64,000 bases of DNA. Source: JAUVKA01 sp964465145. Its GTDB lineage: Bacteria; Bacteroidota; Bacteroidia; Bacteroidales; UBA12481. This document shows positions 44,900 through 53,368 of the stretch, one piece after another. A program made the position numbers and the translations under genes. Numbering within the stretch: the stretch's first letter is position 1; each line of letters begins with the position of its first letter. Location of the stretch: contig CAYXJR010000009.1 in NCBI GenBank assembly GCA_964465145.1, positions 11,375-75,374 of the forward strand, read 5' to 3'. The notes beneath the pieces are model-generated. The model saw nothing but the letters and a program-made list of their open reading frames with translations. It was not told the origin of the DNA and ran no database searches.

Positions 44900-46444
44900 A
44901 TGAAAAAGATTGGTTTTATCTGTTTGTTTATGTGTCTGGTGTTTTCAACAGAAGCCCAGGAAAGGGAAAATCTACAGGATGGTTTTACTCAGTTCTTTTA
45001 TGGAACAGGGCAAGTATCCAGTGAGGGTTGGATACGCAACGGTTTACCTGATGGATCGTGGAAAACCTTTCATGTTAATGGTAAAGTAAAGTCGATAGGC
45101 CTGCGTAAAAATTTTCTATTGGACAGTGTATGGAATTTTTTTGATGATAGAGGAAATATATTAGAATCAATAAGTTACTTAAATGGAAACAAAAGCGGAT
45201 ACCATTACATCTTTCAAAAAATTATGGGTCCTGATTCAATAATACAGGTTTTAAAATCAAAAGAACTATTTCTCGAAAACCGCAAAGAAGGCTTGGGTTA
45301 TTATTATAATGATTCAGGAAAAATTAAACTAATTAAAAGGTATAAGAGTGGGAAAAAACAAGGATTAACCAGGGAGTTTAATTCAGATAGTGTGATTCAG
45401 GTTGTGTACAAATATCACAACGACTTTCTTATAGACAGAGAATTTATCAATCAATCCGATAATCGTGGGCTTAAGCAGGGTATATGGAGAGAATACTATG
45501 ATAACGACAATATAAAAACAGAGAGCCATTATAAAAATAATATTTTAAACGGATATTACCGGGAGTATGATGAAAAGGAAAGGGTGCTTGTTGCTAAGTT
45601 CTATAATAATGGACAAGTAATAGATAAGGACCCTGAAAAGGAGATCAAAGTTGAAATTGTAAATCAATATGATGAAAGCGGTAAAATTATTTCCAGCGGG
45701 GGATTTATAGAGGGTATTCCAATAGGGGTGCACCGCGAATATTCAGAAGATGAATCAGTTATTGATACCAAAGAATTTAATGAATCAGGAAACGTGATCT
45801 CTCAGGGGATTATGGACGAAAAAGGTTTAAAGAACGAATTTTGGAAATTTTATTATCCTAATGGCGCTGTTCATTTCGAAGGAAATTTTAATCAGAGTCA
45901 ACGTTCGGGCCAATGGAATTTCTATTATCCCAACGGAAAACTTGAACAGACGGGAAATTACAGGGATGGGAAAACTGATGGTTTATGGATCTGGTATTAT
46001 TTGGATGGCAATATTCTTCGTGAAGAAAATTATTACCTGGGTAAGGAAGATGGAATGTCGGTTGAATATGATCAGGGAGGAAATATTATTGCCAAAGGAG
46101 AGTATATCGAGGGAAACAAAGAAGGAGAGTGGTATTTTAATGTTGGAGATCAAGTGGAAAAGGGAAATTATTCTTTTGGTTTAAAGGATGGGTTATGGAT
46201 ACAATACTACCTGGATGGAACAAAAAAGTTTGAGGGAAGTTATATACAGGGTAATAAGAATGGAAAACACAAAATTTATTATGAAAACGGTAAACTGAAA
46301 GAAGATCAGTATTGGGAGATGGGCTTGAGAACCAGGAACTGGAGAAAATATGATCAGGAAGGTAATGTTTTATTGTCCATGAGTTACGAAAACGATCTTC
46401 TGGTTAAGATTAATGGGGTTAAGGTAAATTTGGAAAAAGAATAA
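44900..46444 (+). CDS. Secreted MORN/YwqK-repeat protein
   Basis: 514 residues with a signal peptide (MKKIGFICLFMCLVFSTEAQ). The rest is about 18 tandem beta-hairpin repeats of the YwqK/MORN type: GSWKTFHVNGKVKSIG, GLTREFNSDSV, GIWREYYDNDNIKTES, NEFWKFYYPNGAVHFEG, GQWNFYYPNGKLEQTG, GLWIWYYLDGNILREEN. Databases often call these 'toxin-antitoxin system YwqK family antitoxin', but with a signal peptide and no toxin gene nearby a TA role is not supported. It is probably a periplasmic or outer-membrane binding scaffold. ruvB follows 45 bp downstream. Confidence 0.88.
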   Translation: MKKIGFICLFMCLVFSTEAQERENLQDGFTQFFYGTGQVSSEGWIRNGLPDGSWKTFHVNGKVKSIGLRKNFLLDSVWNFFDDRGNILESISYLNGNKSGYHYIFQKIMGPDSIIQVLKSKELFLENRKEGLGYYYNDSGKIKLIKRYKSGKKQGLTREFNSDSVIQVVYKYHNDFLIDREFINQSDNRGLKQGIWREYYDNDNIKTESHYKNNILNGYYREYDEKERVLVAKFYNNGQVIDKDPEKEIKVEIVNQYDESGKIISSGGFIEGIPIGVHREYSEDESVIDTKEFNESGNVISQGIMDEKGLKNEFWKFYYPNGAVHFEGNFNQSQRSGQWNFYYPNGKLEQTGNYRDGKTDGLWIWYYLDGNILREENYYLGKEDGMSVEYDQGGNIIAKGEYIEGNKEGEWYFNVGDQVEKGNYSFGLKDGLWIQYYLDGTKKFEGSYIQGNKNGKHKIYYENGKLKEDQYWEMGLRTRNWRKYDQEGNVLLSMSYENDLLVKINGVKVNLEKE

Positions 46445-46489
46445 TCAAAAGCTCATAAGATATAAATCAATAGATTTTATTTTTGAATT

Positions 46490-47512
46490 ATGGAAGAGAA
46501 TATAGATATCAGAACAGAAGATTTAGCTGATGAGGAAAAGGATTTTGAGCAAAAACTAAGGCCAATAAGATTTGTAGATTTTGCAGGTCAGAATAAGATA
46601 ACTGATAATCTTGAGATTTTTGTAAAAGCTGCAAAAATGAGGGGTGAACCTCTTGATCATGTTTTATTTCACGGACCTCCCGGACTGGGTAAAACTACCC
46701 TGTCGTACATAATAGCAGCTGAGCTTCAAGTTGGTATTAAGGTCACTTCCGGCCCCGTTCTTGACAAAGCGGGTGATCTGGCTGGTTTATTAACGGGACT
46801 TGAAGAAGGAGATGTGTTATTTATTGATGAAATTCATCGGTTAAGTCCTATCGTGGAAGAATACCTCTATTCTGCGATGGAGGACTACAGGATTGATATA
46901 ATGATAGATAAAGGACCTGGTGCAAGGTCGATCCAGATAGATCTGAATCCTTTCACCCTGGTAGGCGCAACAACACGGTCAGGATTATTAACCAGTCCAT
47001 TAAGGGCCAGGTTTGGAATCACTTGTCATTTAGAGTATTATGATAAAACAATTCTCACGGGAATAATTAAAAGATCTGCCAAAATATTACAGGTAGAAAT
47101 CAGTAATGAAGCAGCAGTTGAGATATCCAGCCGCAGCCGGGGTACACCAAGGATAGCTAATGCTTTATTGCGCCGGGTAAGGGATTTTGCCCAGGTAAAA
47201 AGTGATGGTAACATAAATTTAGAGATTACAAAGTTCGGCCTGGATGCTTTAAAAATAGATGCCAATGGCCTGGATGATATGGACAACAGAATTCTGTATA
47301 CCCTTGTGGAAAAATTTAAGGGCCGTCCGGTTGGATTATCTACTATTGCTGTTAGTGTTGGTGAAGAACCAGGTACTATAGAAGAGGTTTATGAACCGTT
47401 CCTTATACAGGAGGGTTTTATTAAAAGAACTCCGCGTGGAAGAGAAGCCACAGAAAGAGCTTTTACTCATTTAGGCAAGATTCCTAATGTTGATCAGAAA
47501 CTTTTGTTTTAA
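46490..47512 (+). CDS. ruvB: Holliday junction branch migration ATPase
   Basis: 340 residues, hexameric AAA+ motor of RuvABC. Walker A GPPGLGKTT, Walker B LFIDEIHRL, sensor 1 LVGATTRSGLLTSPLRARFG and the C-terminal winged helix with KGRPVGLSTIAVSVGEE and IQEGFIKRTPRGREAT are all intact. Neither ruvA nor ruvC is adjacent. A signal-peptide gene follows 30 bp downstream. Confidence 0.98.
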   Translation: MEENIDIRTEDLADEEKDFEQKLRPIRFVDFAGQNKITDNLEIFVKAAKMRGEPLDHVLFHGPPGLGKTTLSYIIAAELQVGIKVTSGPVLDKAGDLAGLLTGLEEGDVLFIDEIHRLSPIVEEYLYSAMEDYRIDIMIDKGPGARSIQIDLNPFTLVGATTRSGLLTSPLRARFGITCHLEYYDKTILTGIIKRSAKILQVEISNEAAVEISSRSRGTPRIANALLRRVRDFAQVKSDGNINLEITKFGLDALKIDANGLDDMDNRILYTLVEKFKGRPVGLSTIAVSVGEEPGTIEEVYEPFLIQEGFIKRTPRGREATERAFTHLGKIPNVDQKLLF

Positions 47513-47542
47513 CTTTGTGGAGTGCATACAAGAGAAAAAATC

Positions 47543-50098
47543 ATGAAAAGAATTTTTTATGCGTCTGGTTTTGTTCTGGTTGGCATTATAATAGGTATCA
47601 ATCTTTTTAAAAAAGACGAAGTATATCTACCCAAGCCTACTGATATTATTGTGGTCAAAGAAGAAGACGAAGGCTATCTTGAACGTGATAAATGGATTGA
47701 ACAAATGCATTTAGCAGCTCCGGGGGATGATTGGCGGCAAATAGATCAGGAGAATATTATCAGACTAAGAGAAACAAGAAGTGCACTGAGGAGGACTAAA
47801 ACCGGACAGGAGCCGGTAGAAATTGGCCGTGGAAGACTTTTGGGGGAGTGGATTGAAAAAGGATCCCATAACCTTGCCGGAAGAATGCATTGCATTGAAG
47901 TGGATTTTGAAAATAGCCATATATATGGCGCATCATCCGGTGGACAAATATGGAGAGGAAGCCTGGAAGGCAAAAATTGGACCAGCCTGTCGGATTATAA
48001 CCAGGTGAAGGATATTGTTTTTCTTCGGGTAATGAAGACTTCAAACGGGAATACACGTATCATGATGGCTAATAGCAACGGTTCACTATCTGGTTCTAAA
48101 ATATTCCAATACTCAGAGGATGATGGACAGAACTGGCAGGGAACCAGTAGTTTGAAAAATTATAACGGCGGTAATCTTGTGAGGGCGGTGTCTCAGCCCA
48201 ACGGGACTATTTACCTTTTGATGAGAAGAAGCGGAAGAAGTTATATTCTCAGATCAACCAACTTTGGCGAGGACTTTGCTGTAGTAGACAATAAACTTAG
48301 CTCTTCCATGGTGGATATTTGGACTCCCAGATTTGATATGGAAAAGTTATATTTTATAGATAAAGACGAGCTCTATTTTCTAAATAACGCAGATGAATTG
48401 GAGGCTATTGGAAATATAGGATTGAATTTTTCTTCGGATGAGATCGAGAAGATACAACTAAATGGCTGTGTGACAAAAAGCAATACCTATTTGTATACGA
48501 TGTTACGCCTGGGAAAATCGACCCGGTTTTTCCAATCAACCGACGGAGGCATATCATGGAATGCTAGAGGAGAATTATTCAAGGGACCGTTCATGTCGAA
48601 CAGTTTTGGTGTTTCTACTATCAATCCTTTATTAATGGGATTTGGAGAGGTAGATACTTATCGTAGCATTGACGGAGGAGAAAACTGGCAACTCATGAAT
48701 GGCTGGGGAGAATATTATCAGAACATGACAAATAAATTACATGCTGATATCCCCGAGGTGGAGTTCATTCGTAAACCCGATGGGGGGGAGCTTTGTTTTG
48801 TCTCAACCGACGGGGGTTCTTATGTTTCAAAGGATGATCTTTCCAGTGTTCAAAATATTTCTCTTGAAGGATTACACGTTAGCCAGTATTATTCAACCTA
48901 TACACATAGGGAAAATACCAATATTATCTATGCTGGCTCACAGGATCAGGGTTTTCAGCGTGCCGTAGACAACACGGAAGGGCTTGCCAATTTTGAACAA
49001 ACTATTAGTGGTGATTATGGACATGTTGTGTCAAGTGATGGTGGAAAGAGCCTATGGACCGTATATCCCGGTTTTGCTATGCGAAATCCCAGCGCAGCGG
49101 GTGGAAACTCTATTGTTACATGGGATTTCACCGGAGAAAATCACTTCTGGATGCCCCCATTAATGGCAGATCCCTATTTCCCTGAGCGGGCATATCTGGG
49201 TGGCGGCACCAGTTCAACAGGTAATCATCTTTGGTCTTTGGATCATCGATCTACTGGTATTATAGCAACAGAATTACCTTTTGATTTCAGCGCAGGTACA
49301 GATGCCCGGATAAGCGCCATGGGATATTCTCCAATTAATAAAGATTACAGGTACGTATTGAACTCTTGGGGTAAATTCTTTTATTCCTCCGACCGTGGGA
49401 TAAGCTGGGAAAAATCCACTAACAGGGGGCCTGATTCCCATTATTTTTATGGAAATAGCATAATTCCTGCTGTGCATGATATAAACACCATTTACCTGGG
49501 GGGTAGTGGTTATTCCGGAAGTTCTGTTTGGGTTTCCAGGGATGGGGGAAAATCTTTTGATCCAATGTCAAATGGTTTACCCAACACCCTGGTTTTCGAA
49601 ATGGCCATAAATGAAGATGGAACTTTACTTTTTGCCGCCACCGAAGTGGCCCCTTTTGTGTGGATAGCCTCTGAAAATGAATGGTTTGATTTATCAGGAG
49701 GACTAGCACCGGAACAAACATACTGGGGGGTGGATTATGTTCCAGCTATCAGAACAGCGCGTTTTTGTACTTACGGGCGAGGTATATGGGATTTTAAAAT
49801 CACAGAATATACAGGTATCGAAAAGATTTTTGCCCATATGGAAAGCATGGGTTTAAACATTTATCCTAATCCGGTGGTGGATAAGGCCAATATTGAGGTC
49901 GTGCTTCCAGTGCCCGGAGATCTTTCTATAAGGATAATGAATGGTGCAGGGCAGCAGGTGCGGGATCATCATGAGAAGAATTTACCCACCGGGCCCTATC
50001 AATATGTGCTGGAGGCACAATCTTTGAGCCCGGGAGTCTATTATATTCAGGTGATATCAGGAAACCATACGACTATAAGGAAGCTGATCCGGCAGTAA
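47543..50098 (+). CDS. Exported BNR/sortilin-type beta-propeller protein with T9SS sorting domain
   Basis: 851 residues. An N-terminal hydrophobic segment (RIFYASGFVLVGIIIGINLF) acts as signal peptide or anchor. Asp-box-like repeats mark a beta propeller: STDGGISWN, SIDGGENWQ, SSDRGISWEKS and SRDGGKSFD. The last ~80 residues, LNIYPNPVVDKANIEVVLP to SPGVYYIQVISGNHTTIRKLI, are a type A C-terminal sorting domain, so the protein should leave through the type IX system and be attached to the surface or released. No catalytic residues for a sialidase are evident. The ATG at 47543 has a purine-rich leader, better than a GTG 21 bp upstream. The 3' end overlaps plsC-like tail to tail by 26 bp. Confidence 0.87.
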   Translation: MKRIFYASGFVLVGIIIGINLFKKDEVYLPKPTDIIVVKEEDEGYLERDKWIEQMHLAAPGDDWRQIDQENIIRLRETRSALRRTKTGQEPVEIGRGRLLGEWIEKGSHNLAGRMHCIEVDFENSHIYGASSGGQIWRGSLEGKNWTSLSDYNQVKDIVFLRVMKTSNGNTRIMMANSNGSLSGSKIFQYSEDDGQNWQGTSSLKNYNGGNLVRAVSQPNGTIYLLMRRSGRSYILRSTNFGEDFAVVDNKLSSSMVDIWTPRFDMEKLYFIDKDELYFLNNADELEAIGNIGLNFSSDEIEKIQLNGCVTKSNTYLYTMLRLGKSTRFFQSTDGGISWNARGELFKGPFMSNSFGVSTINPLLMGFGEVDTYRSIDGGENWQLMNGWGEYYQNMTNKLHADIPEVEFIRKPDGGELCFVSTDGGSYVSKDDLSSVQNISLEGLHVSQYYSTYTHRENTNIIYAGSQDQGFQRAVDNTEGLANFEQTISGDYGHVVSSDGGKSLWTVYPGFAMRNPSAAGGNSIVTWDFTGENHFWMPPLMADPYFPERAYLGGGTSSTGNHLWSLDHRSTGIIATELPFDFSAGTDARISAMGYSPINKDYRYVLNSWGKFFYSSDRGISWEKSTNRGPDSHYFYGNSIIPAVHDINTIYLGGSGYSGSSVWVSRDGGKSFDPMSNGLPNTLVFEMAINEDGTLLFAATEVAPFVWIASENEWFDLSGGLAPEQTYWGVDYVPAIRTARFCTYGRGIWDFKITEYTGIEKIFAHMESMGLNIYPNPVVDKANIEVVLPVPGDLSIRIMNGAGQQVRDHHEKNLPTGPYQYVLEAQSLSPGVYYIQVISGNHTTIRKLIRQ

Positions 50099-51440
50099 TC
50101 TCATCCAGGGAATCCACAATTGTTTTCCGTAAATCGATCAGGTTCAACAGGTCCTGGTTCTTTTTGGATTTAAGGATGTTAAATTTCCATCGTGCCACAA
50201 TCTTTTTATACCAGAAGGAATAGTGGATTGCAAACAAACCCGCGGGTATCAGGGAGGCCAGGTACAAGAGGGGAATCCACCAGCCGGTGGTAAATACTGC
50301 TACCAAAATAGTTTGTATGGTATAAAGGAGTGGAAGAAGAACCATAAAGGCCAGAACATAAGCAATTGAACTTCTGAACTGGGTATCCTTAATTTTTTTG
50401 ATGGTAAAATAATCTGGGATTTTAAATATTATGTAGTTATTGACCACGCCATAGAGATATAATGGCAGGCAGATTATCATAACAATACTTTTTAGTACCA
50501 GCTCAAGGCTTGAATATGGGGCATTATTAATCACATGATCACGAAGATTAAGTTTCTTCAAAGTTTTAAAGTAGACTTTAACCTTTGATGTTATCTTTTC
50601 AATTTTCCCCTTGTCTTTTTTAATCCATTCACCCAGAATACTGATAAGTTTTTTATGACTGTCGAAGTGCGACAGGAGGCTGTCTTCAGAGCCCTCTGAT
50701 TTCGAATGAAAGCGTTCAATATAAACAGTTCTGATATTCAGGATGTCATCATAAAATTCCATCCAGGGAATTTCTATCATATGAGGCTCAATACCTTCTT
50801 GAATACGAAGATTAAGCTTTCTTATGCCCTTTTGTGGATTTTCATTAAAAGACTCCTGGAGGCTTTTCATTTCAATAGGGTCTCCTATGATTATGGTTGC
50901 TCTTCCTCTGAATTTTCTGTAATCAGAATAATCAATTCCTACAGGAATAATCTGAAGCCCTAGTTCGAAACCATGTTTTTTTTCTGCCTCGAAAGCAATT
51001 CGTGCCAAACCTTTTTTTAAAGGACGTAAATGACGTTTGTCACTATGGTCTCCTTCCGGAAAAAGGATCAGGGTGTTTTTTGTTCCCAGGTAATTAACAC
51101 ATTGATCAAAAATATCCTCATTTTTCTTCAAGCTATCGTATCCATCCCGAATCCGATATACTGGCAGCATTCTCATCCATCTGAGAACAGCACAGAAAAA
51201 GTCCTTCTCAAAAATGTCTGCCCGTGCTAAAAAGACCGGCTGTTGCTTCAATGAAGTAGTTGTTAACAGGGCATCAAGCAGGGCATTTTGATGATTTGGG
51301 GCCAGTATGATAGGTTTTTTTGGATCAATTTTATCCAGCCCCCTGATTTCTACGCGTCGCAAGAACAACTTTCCCAGAGTAAATTTTACCCAGAGCCTGG
51401 CTAATTGGTATCTTTTTGAATATCGATCTAAGGGTTTCAT
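50073..51440 (-). CDS. PlsC-like 1-acylglycerol-3-phosphate acyltransferase
   Basis: 455 residues. The acyltransferase domain (about 35-235) shows motif I APNHQNALLDAL (one residue longer than the usual Hx4D), motif II around PVYRIRDGYDSLKK and motif III LFPEGDHSDKRHLRPLK. The C-terminal half has four membrane helices (about 315-345, 368-425), more than a classical PlsC, as in the long Bacteroidota homologues. It acylates lysophosphatidate or a related lipid at the inner membrane. Expressed alone, converging on the propeller gene. Confidence 0.88.
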   Translation of the reverse strand: MKPLDRYSKRYQLARLWVKFTLGKLFLRRVEIRGLDKIDPKKPIILAPNHQNALLDALLTTTSLKQQPVFLARADIFEKDFFCAVLRWMRMLPVYRIRDGYDSLKKNEDIFDQCVNYLGTKNTLILFPEGDHSDKRHLRPLKKGLARIAFEAEKKHGFELGLQIIPVGIDYSDYRKFRGRATIIIGDPIEMKSLQESFNENPQKGIRKLNLRIQEGIEPHMIEIPWMEFYDDILNIRTVYIERFHSKSEGSEDSLLSHFDSHKKLISILGEWIKKDKGKIEKITSKVKVYFKTLKKLNLRDHVINNAPYSSLELVLKSIVMIICLPLYLYGVVNNYIIFKIPDYFTIKKIKDTQFRSSIAYVLAFMVLLPLLYTIQTILVAVFTTGWWIPLLYLASLIPAGLFAIHYSFWYKKIVARWKFNILKSKKNQDLLNLIDLRKTIVDSLDEITAGSASL

Positions 51441-51523
51441 TTGTATTTAATTTGATAGCTGGCTGGATTCTGGGATTGATTTTCGCGACCAAAAACCAGT
51501 AAATGTGAAAAAATGTTCATAAC

Positions 51524-52225
51524 CTACAAATTTGCAACCTTATGCAAGCCGGTAAGATTTATGATTTTTATTTTCCTGCCTTGTAATTCGATTAGATGAT
51601 CGGATTTAAACTCACTCAGCAGGCGAATAACAGACTCAGTGGCTGTGCCGACTAAATTGGCGAGTTCCTCCCGGGTCAAGGATATTTTAAGAACCTGATT
51701 TTCATCGAGATCAAATTTATCCTTTAGTAACAATAAGATTTCTGCCAATCGTTCACGCACTGTTTTCTGGGCAATATCGGTAATATAGTTGTTGGCTTCT
51801 CCCAGTTCTTTGCAGGTGAGTTGCATAAGACTCATTGCGAAATCAGAATTGGTCTTGATCAGGTCAAATAATGAATCTGAGGGGATAAAGCACAAAACGG
51901 CATCTTCAATGGTCTTTGCGGTTGTACAGGCCAATTCCTTACTTAAAACAGAGCGGTAGCCCATGATGTCTCCCTTTTTTGCAAACCGGATGATCTGTTC
52001 CTTACCATCGATGCCGGTTTTGTACATTTTAACAATACCGCTGTTAACACAATAGTATCCGTTAATCCGGTTACCTTCATGGTAAATAACGCTGCCACGT
52101 TTATACAGGCTGCATACCTTATCAAAATTCAGAGAGTTGAGTTCATCAGGCGACAGGTCCTTGAAAATAGGATGTCCTTTGGCGGTGCATTCTTCACATG
52201 TCGGAAAAATCTGAAGGTTCTTCAT
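51524..52225 (-). CDS. Crp/Fnr family transcriptional regulator
   Basis: 233 residues. A cyclic-nucleotide-binding-like beta barrel (about 25-130) precedes a helix-turn-helix (about 183-207; TREELANLVGTATESVIRLL). Two N-terminal cysteines (Cys10, Cys13; TCEEC) recall the cluster cysteines of FNR, but the third of that group is not at the expected spacing, so an oxygen-sensing [4Fe-4S] cluster is possible, not assured. The ATG at 52225 has a strong AAGGAAGGA ribosome-binding site; the open frame upstream contains the promoter. It diverges from an OsmC gene, and a 20-bp perfect dyad stands 39 bp before its start. Confidence 0.92.
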   Translation of the reverse strand: MKNLQIFPTCEECTAKGHPIFKDLSPDELNSLNFDKVCSLYKRGSVIYHEGNRINGYYCVNSGIVKMYKTGIDGKEQIIRFAKKGDIMGYRSVLSKELACTTAKTIEDAVLCFIPSDSLFDLIKTNSDFAMSLMQLTCKELGEANNYITDIAQKTVRERLAEILLLLKDKFDLDENQVLKISLTREELANLVGTATESVIRLLSEFKSDHLIELQGRKIKIINLTGLHKVANL

Positions 52226-52263
52226 TCCTTCCTTTTTTGCATCAAAACCTCTTACGAGCAAAA

Positions 52264-52283
52264 AAAACTGACAAAAGTCAGTT
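52264..52283. promoter_or_regulatory. 20-bp dyad in the fnr-like/osmC intergenic region
   Basis: AAACTGAC-AAAA-GTCAGTTT is a perfect 8-bp inverted repeat. The CTGAC-N4-GTCAG core has the same 5-4-5 geometry as the FNR box TTGAT-N4-ATCAA, so it is a good candidate for an autoregulatory site of the adjacent Crp/Fnr protein. Confidence 0.6.
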
Positions 52284-52384
52284 TCTGCTGACAAATATAG
52301 TAAAATTGGTTGCGGGTATAAACAATGATTCATTATAAATTAAGAATTTTTAAGAAATGCTGATATTTGATAAAAATTTGAGCC

Positions 52385-52801
52385 ATGAAAAAAACGATTA
52401 CTGTTAACTGGAAAGAAAATATGGCTTTTGAAGCCAGAGTAGATGATTATAAAATTATGATAGATGCTTCTTCTGATGTTGGCGGTGAGAACAAGGGGCC
52501 TACCCCAAAACCCCTTTTGCTTGTTTCCCTTGGTGGGTGCACGGCCATGGATGTTATATCCATTGCCAAAAAAATGCGGCAGGACATAACAGGTTTTGAG
52601 GTGGAGGTCAGGGGTGAAATCGAAGAAGAATTCCCCAAGCCATACTCTTCCATTCATTTGATATATAAATTCCGGGGGAATAATCTTGAGAAGGAAAAGC
52701 TCGACAAGGCTATAACCCTCTCGCAGGATCGCTATTGTGGTATTTCTGCTACATTGAGGAAGGCAGTGGGGATAACGTATGAGATTGTGGTGGAGGATTA
52801 A
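52385..52801 (+). CDS. OsmC family peroxiredoxin-like protein
   Basis: 138 residues. The two redox cysteines of OsmC/Ohr proteins are present: Cys52 in SLGGCTAMDVIS and Cys118 in DRYCGISATL. The fold blocks VGGENKGPTPKPLLL and GITYEIVVED agree. Such proteins reduce organic hydroperoxides with lipoyl or thiol reductants; this one is of the YhfA-like type by its short N terminus. It is divergent from the Crp/Fnr gene with 159 bp between starts, suggesting joint redox-responsive control. The left hairpin of the GIY-YIG element begins 2 bp after its stop. Confidence 0.92.
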   Translation: MKKTITVNWKENMAFEARVDDYKIMIDASSDVGGENKGPTPKPLLLVSLGGCTAMDVISIAKKMRQDITGFEVEVRGEIEEEFPKPYSSIHLIYKFRGNNLEKEKLDKAITLSQDRYCGISATLRKAVGITYEIVVED

Positions 52802-52802
52802 G

Positions 52803-52827
52803 TTCCTGCCTTCGCAGGAATGACCTC
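52803..52827. repeat. Left inverted repeat of the GIY-YIG unit
   Basis: Hairpin TTCCTGC-CTTC-GCAGGAA then TGACCTC, starting 2 bp after the osmC stop. Its reverse complement matches the right-hand copies except for the outermost stem bases (A/T there, G/C on the right). Confidence 0.85.
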
Positions 52828-52919
52828 TTTGTTGGACTATTGCAAAAACAGTGGCGGTTTTTTCCAATTGCTGTGGAAATACGCATCTATACTGATAACA
52901 GTGCGTAATTCTTGTTGAA

Positions 52920-53207
52920 ATGGTTGTTCAGTTTTATGTTTACATTTTGTCAAATGACTCAAATAATGTTCTTTATGTAGGAGTTACCAACGACCTTAAA
53001 AGGCGTGTTGATGAACACAGGAATAAACTGAACCGAGGTTTTACATCTAGTTACAATGTTTATAAGCTAATTTATTTCGAACAGTTTTACCAGATTAAAA
53101 AAGCCATTCATCGCGAAAAATGTATTAAGAGATGGAAACGGGAATGGAAAGAAAATCTAATAAATGCACAAAATACTGAATGGGAAGACCTTTATGATCA
53201 ATTATAG
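52920..53207 (+). CDS. Small GIY-YIG nuclease-family protein
   Basis: 95 residues, a stand-alone GIY-YIG domain of the UPF0213/YhbQ type. YVYIL (residues 6-10) and LYVGVT (18-23) are the GIY and YIG blocks, LKRRVDEH supplies the conserved Arg, HREKCIKRWKREWK (64-77) contains the catalytic Glu67, and NTEWEDLYDQL is the usual C-terminal end. Family members bind and nick DNA; some relatives are homing or repair nucleases, and the function of these short versions is not settled. Full length and apparently intact. Flanked by inverted GC-rich hairpins. Confidence 0.92.
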   Translation: MVVQFYVYILSNDSNNVLYVGVTNDLKRRVDEHRNKLNRGFTSSYNVYKLIYFEQFYQIKKAIHREKCIKRWKREWKENLINAQNTEWEDLYDQL

Positions 53208-53234
53208 CTCTTGCTGTGTCCTTAAAAAAACAAT

Positions 53235-53338
53235 ACTGCCAGCAGTGTTACTTTAATGAGGTCATCCCTGCGAAGGCAGGGACCCCACTGCCAGCAGTGT
53301 TACTTTAATGAGGTCATCCCTGCGAAGGCAGGGACCCC
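53235..53338. repeat. Perfect 52-bp tandem duplication carrying the right hairpin
   Basis: Two identical 52-bp units, 53235-53286 and 53287-53338, each starting ACTGCCAGCAGTG and ending in the hairpin CCCTGC-GAAG-GCAGGG (53266-53281 and 53318-53333) plus ACCCC. They lie between the GIY-YIG gene and pheS. Confidence 0.95.
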
Positions 53339-53368
53339 ATGGCGCTTGAAGACGTAACATTAGGGTTC

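Larger units (their letters stand above)
52803..53338 (+). mobile_element. Candidate GIY-YIG element with inverted hairpin ends
   Basis: A complete small GIY-YIG gene is bracketed by related hairpins in opposite orientation: TTCCTGC-CTTC-GCAGGAA followed by TGACCTC on the left (52803-52827), and GAGGTCATC followed by CCCTGC-GAAG-GCAGGG on the right, the right end being present twice as a perfect 52-bp tandem duplication. The outer ends are near-perfect inverted copies over about 25 bp. A decayed gene at 3.9 kb has the same arrangement on its downstream side. I read it as a small mobile or repeat-associated unit; movement is not demonstrated. Confidence 0.5.

Noticed and set aside
44900..46444. 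YwqK-family antitoxin reading of the MORN protein
   Set aside because: It has a signal peptide and about 18 repeats, and no toxin gene is nearby.
52340..52867. 175-codon minus-strand frame containing RGHSCEGRNLIL
   Set aside because: It runs antisense to osmC and through the left hairpin repeat; the RGHSCEGRNL string is the usual translation of this intergenic repeat and not a protein.
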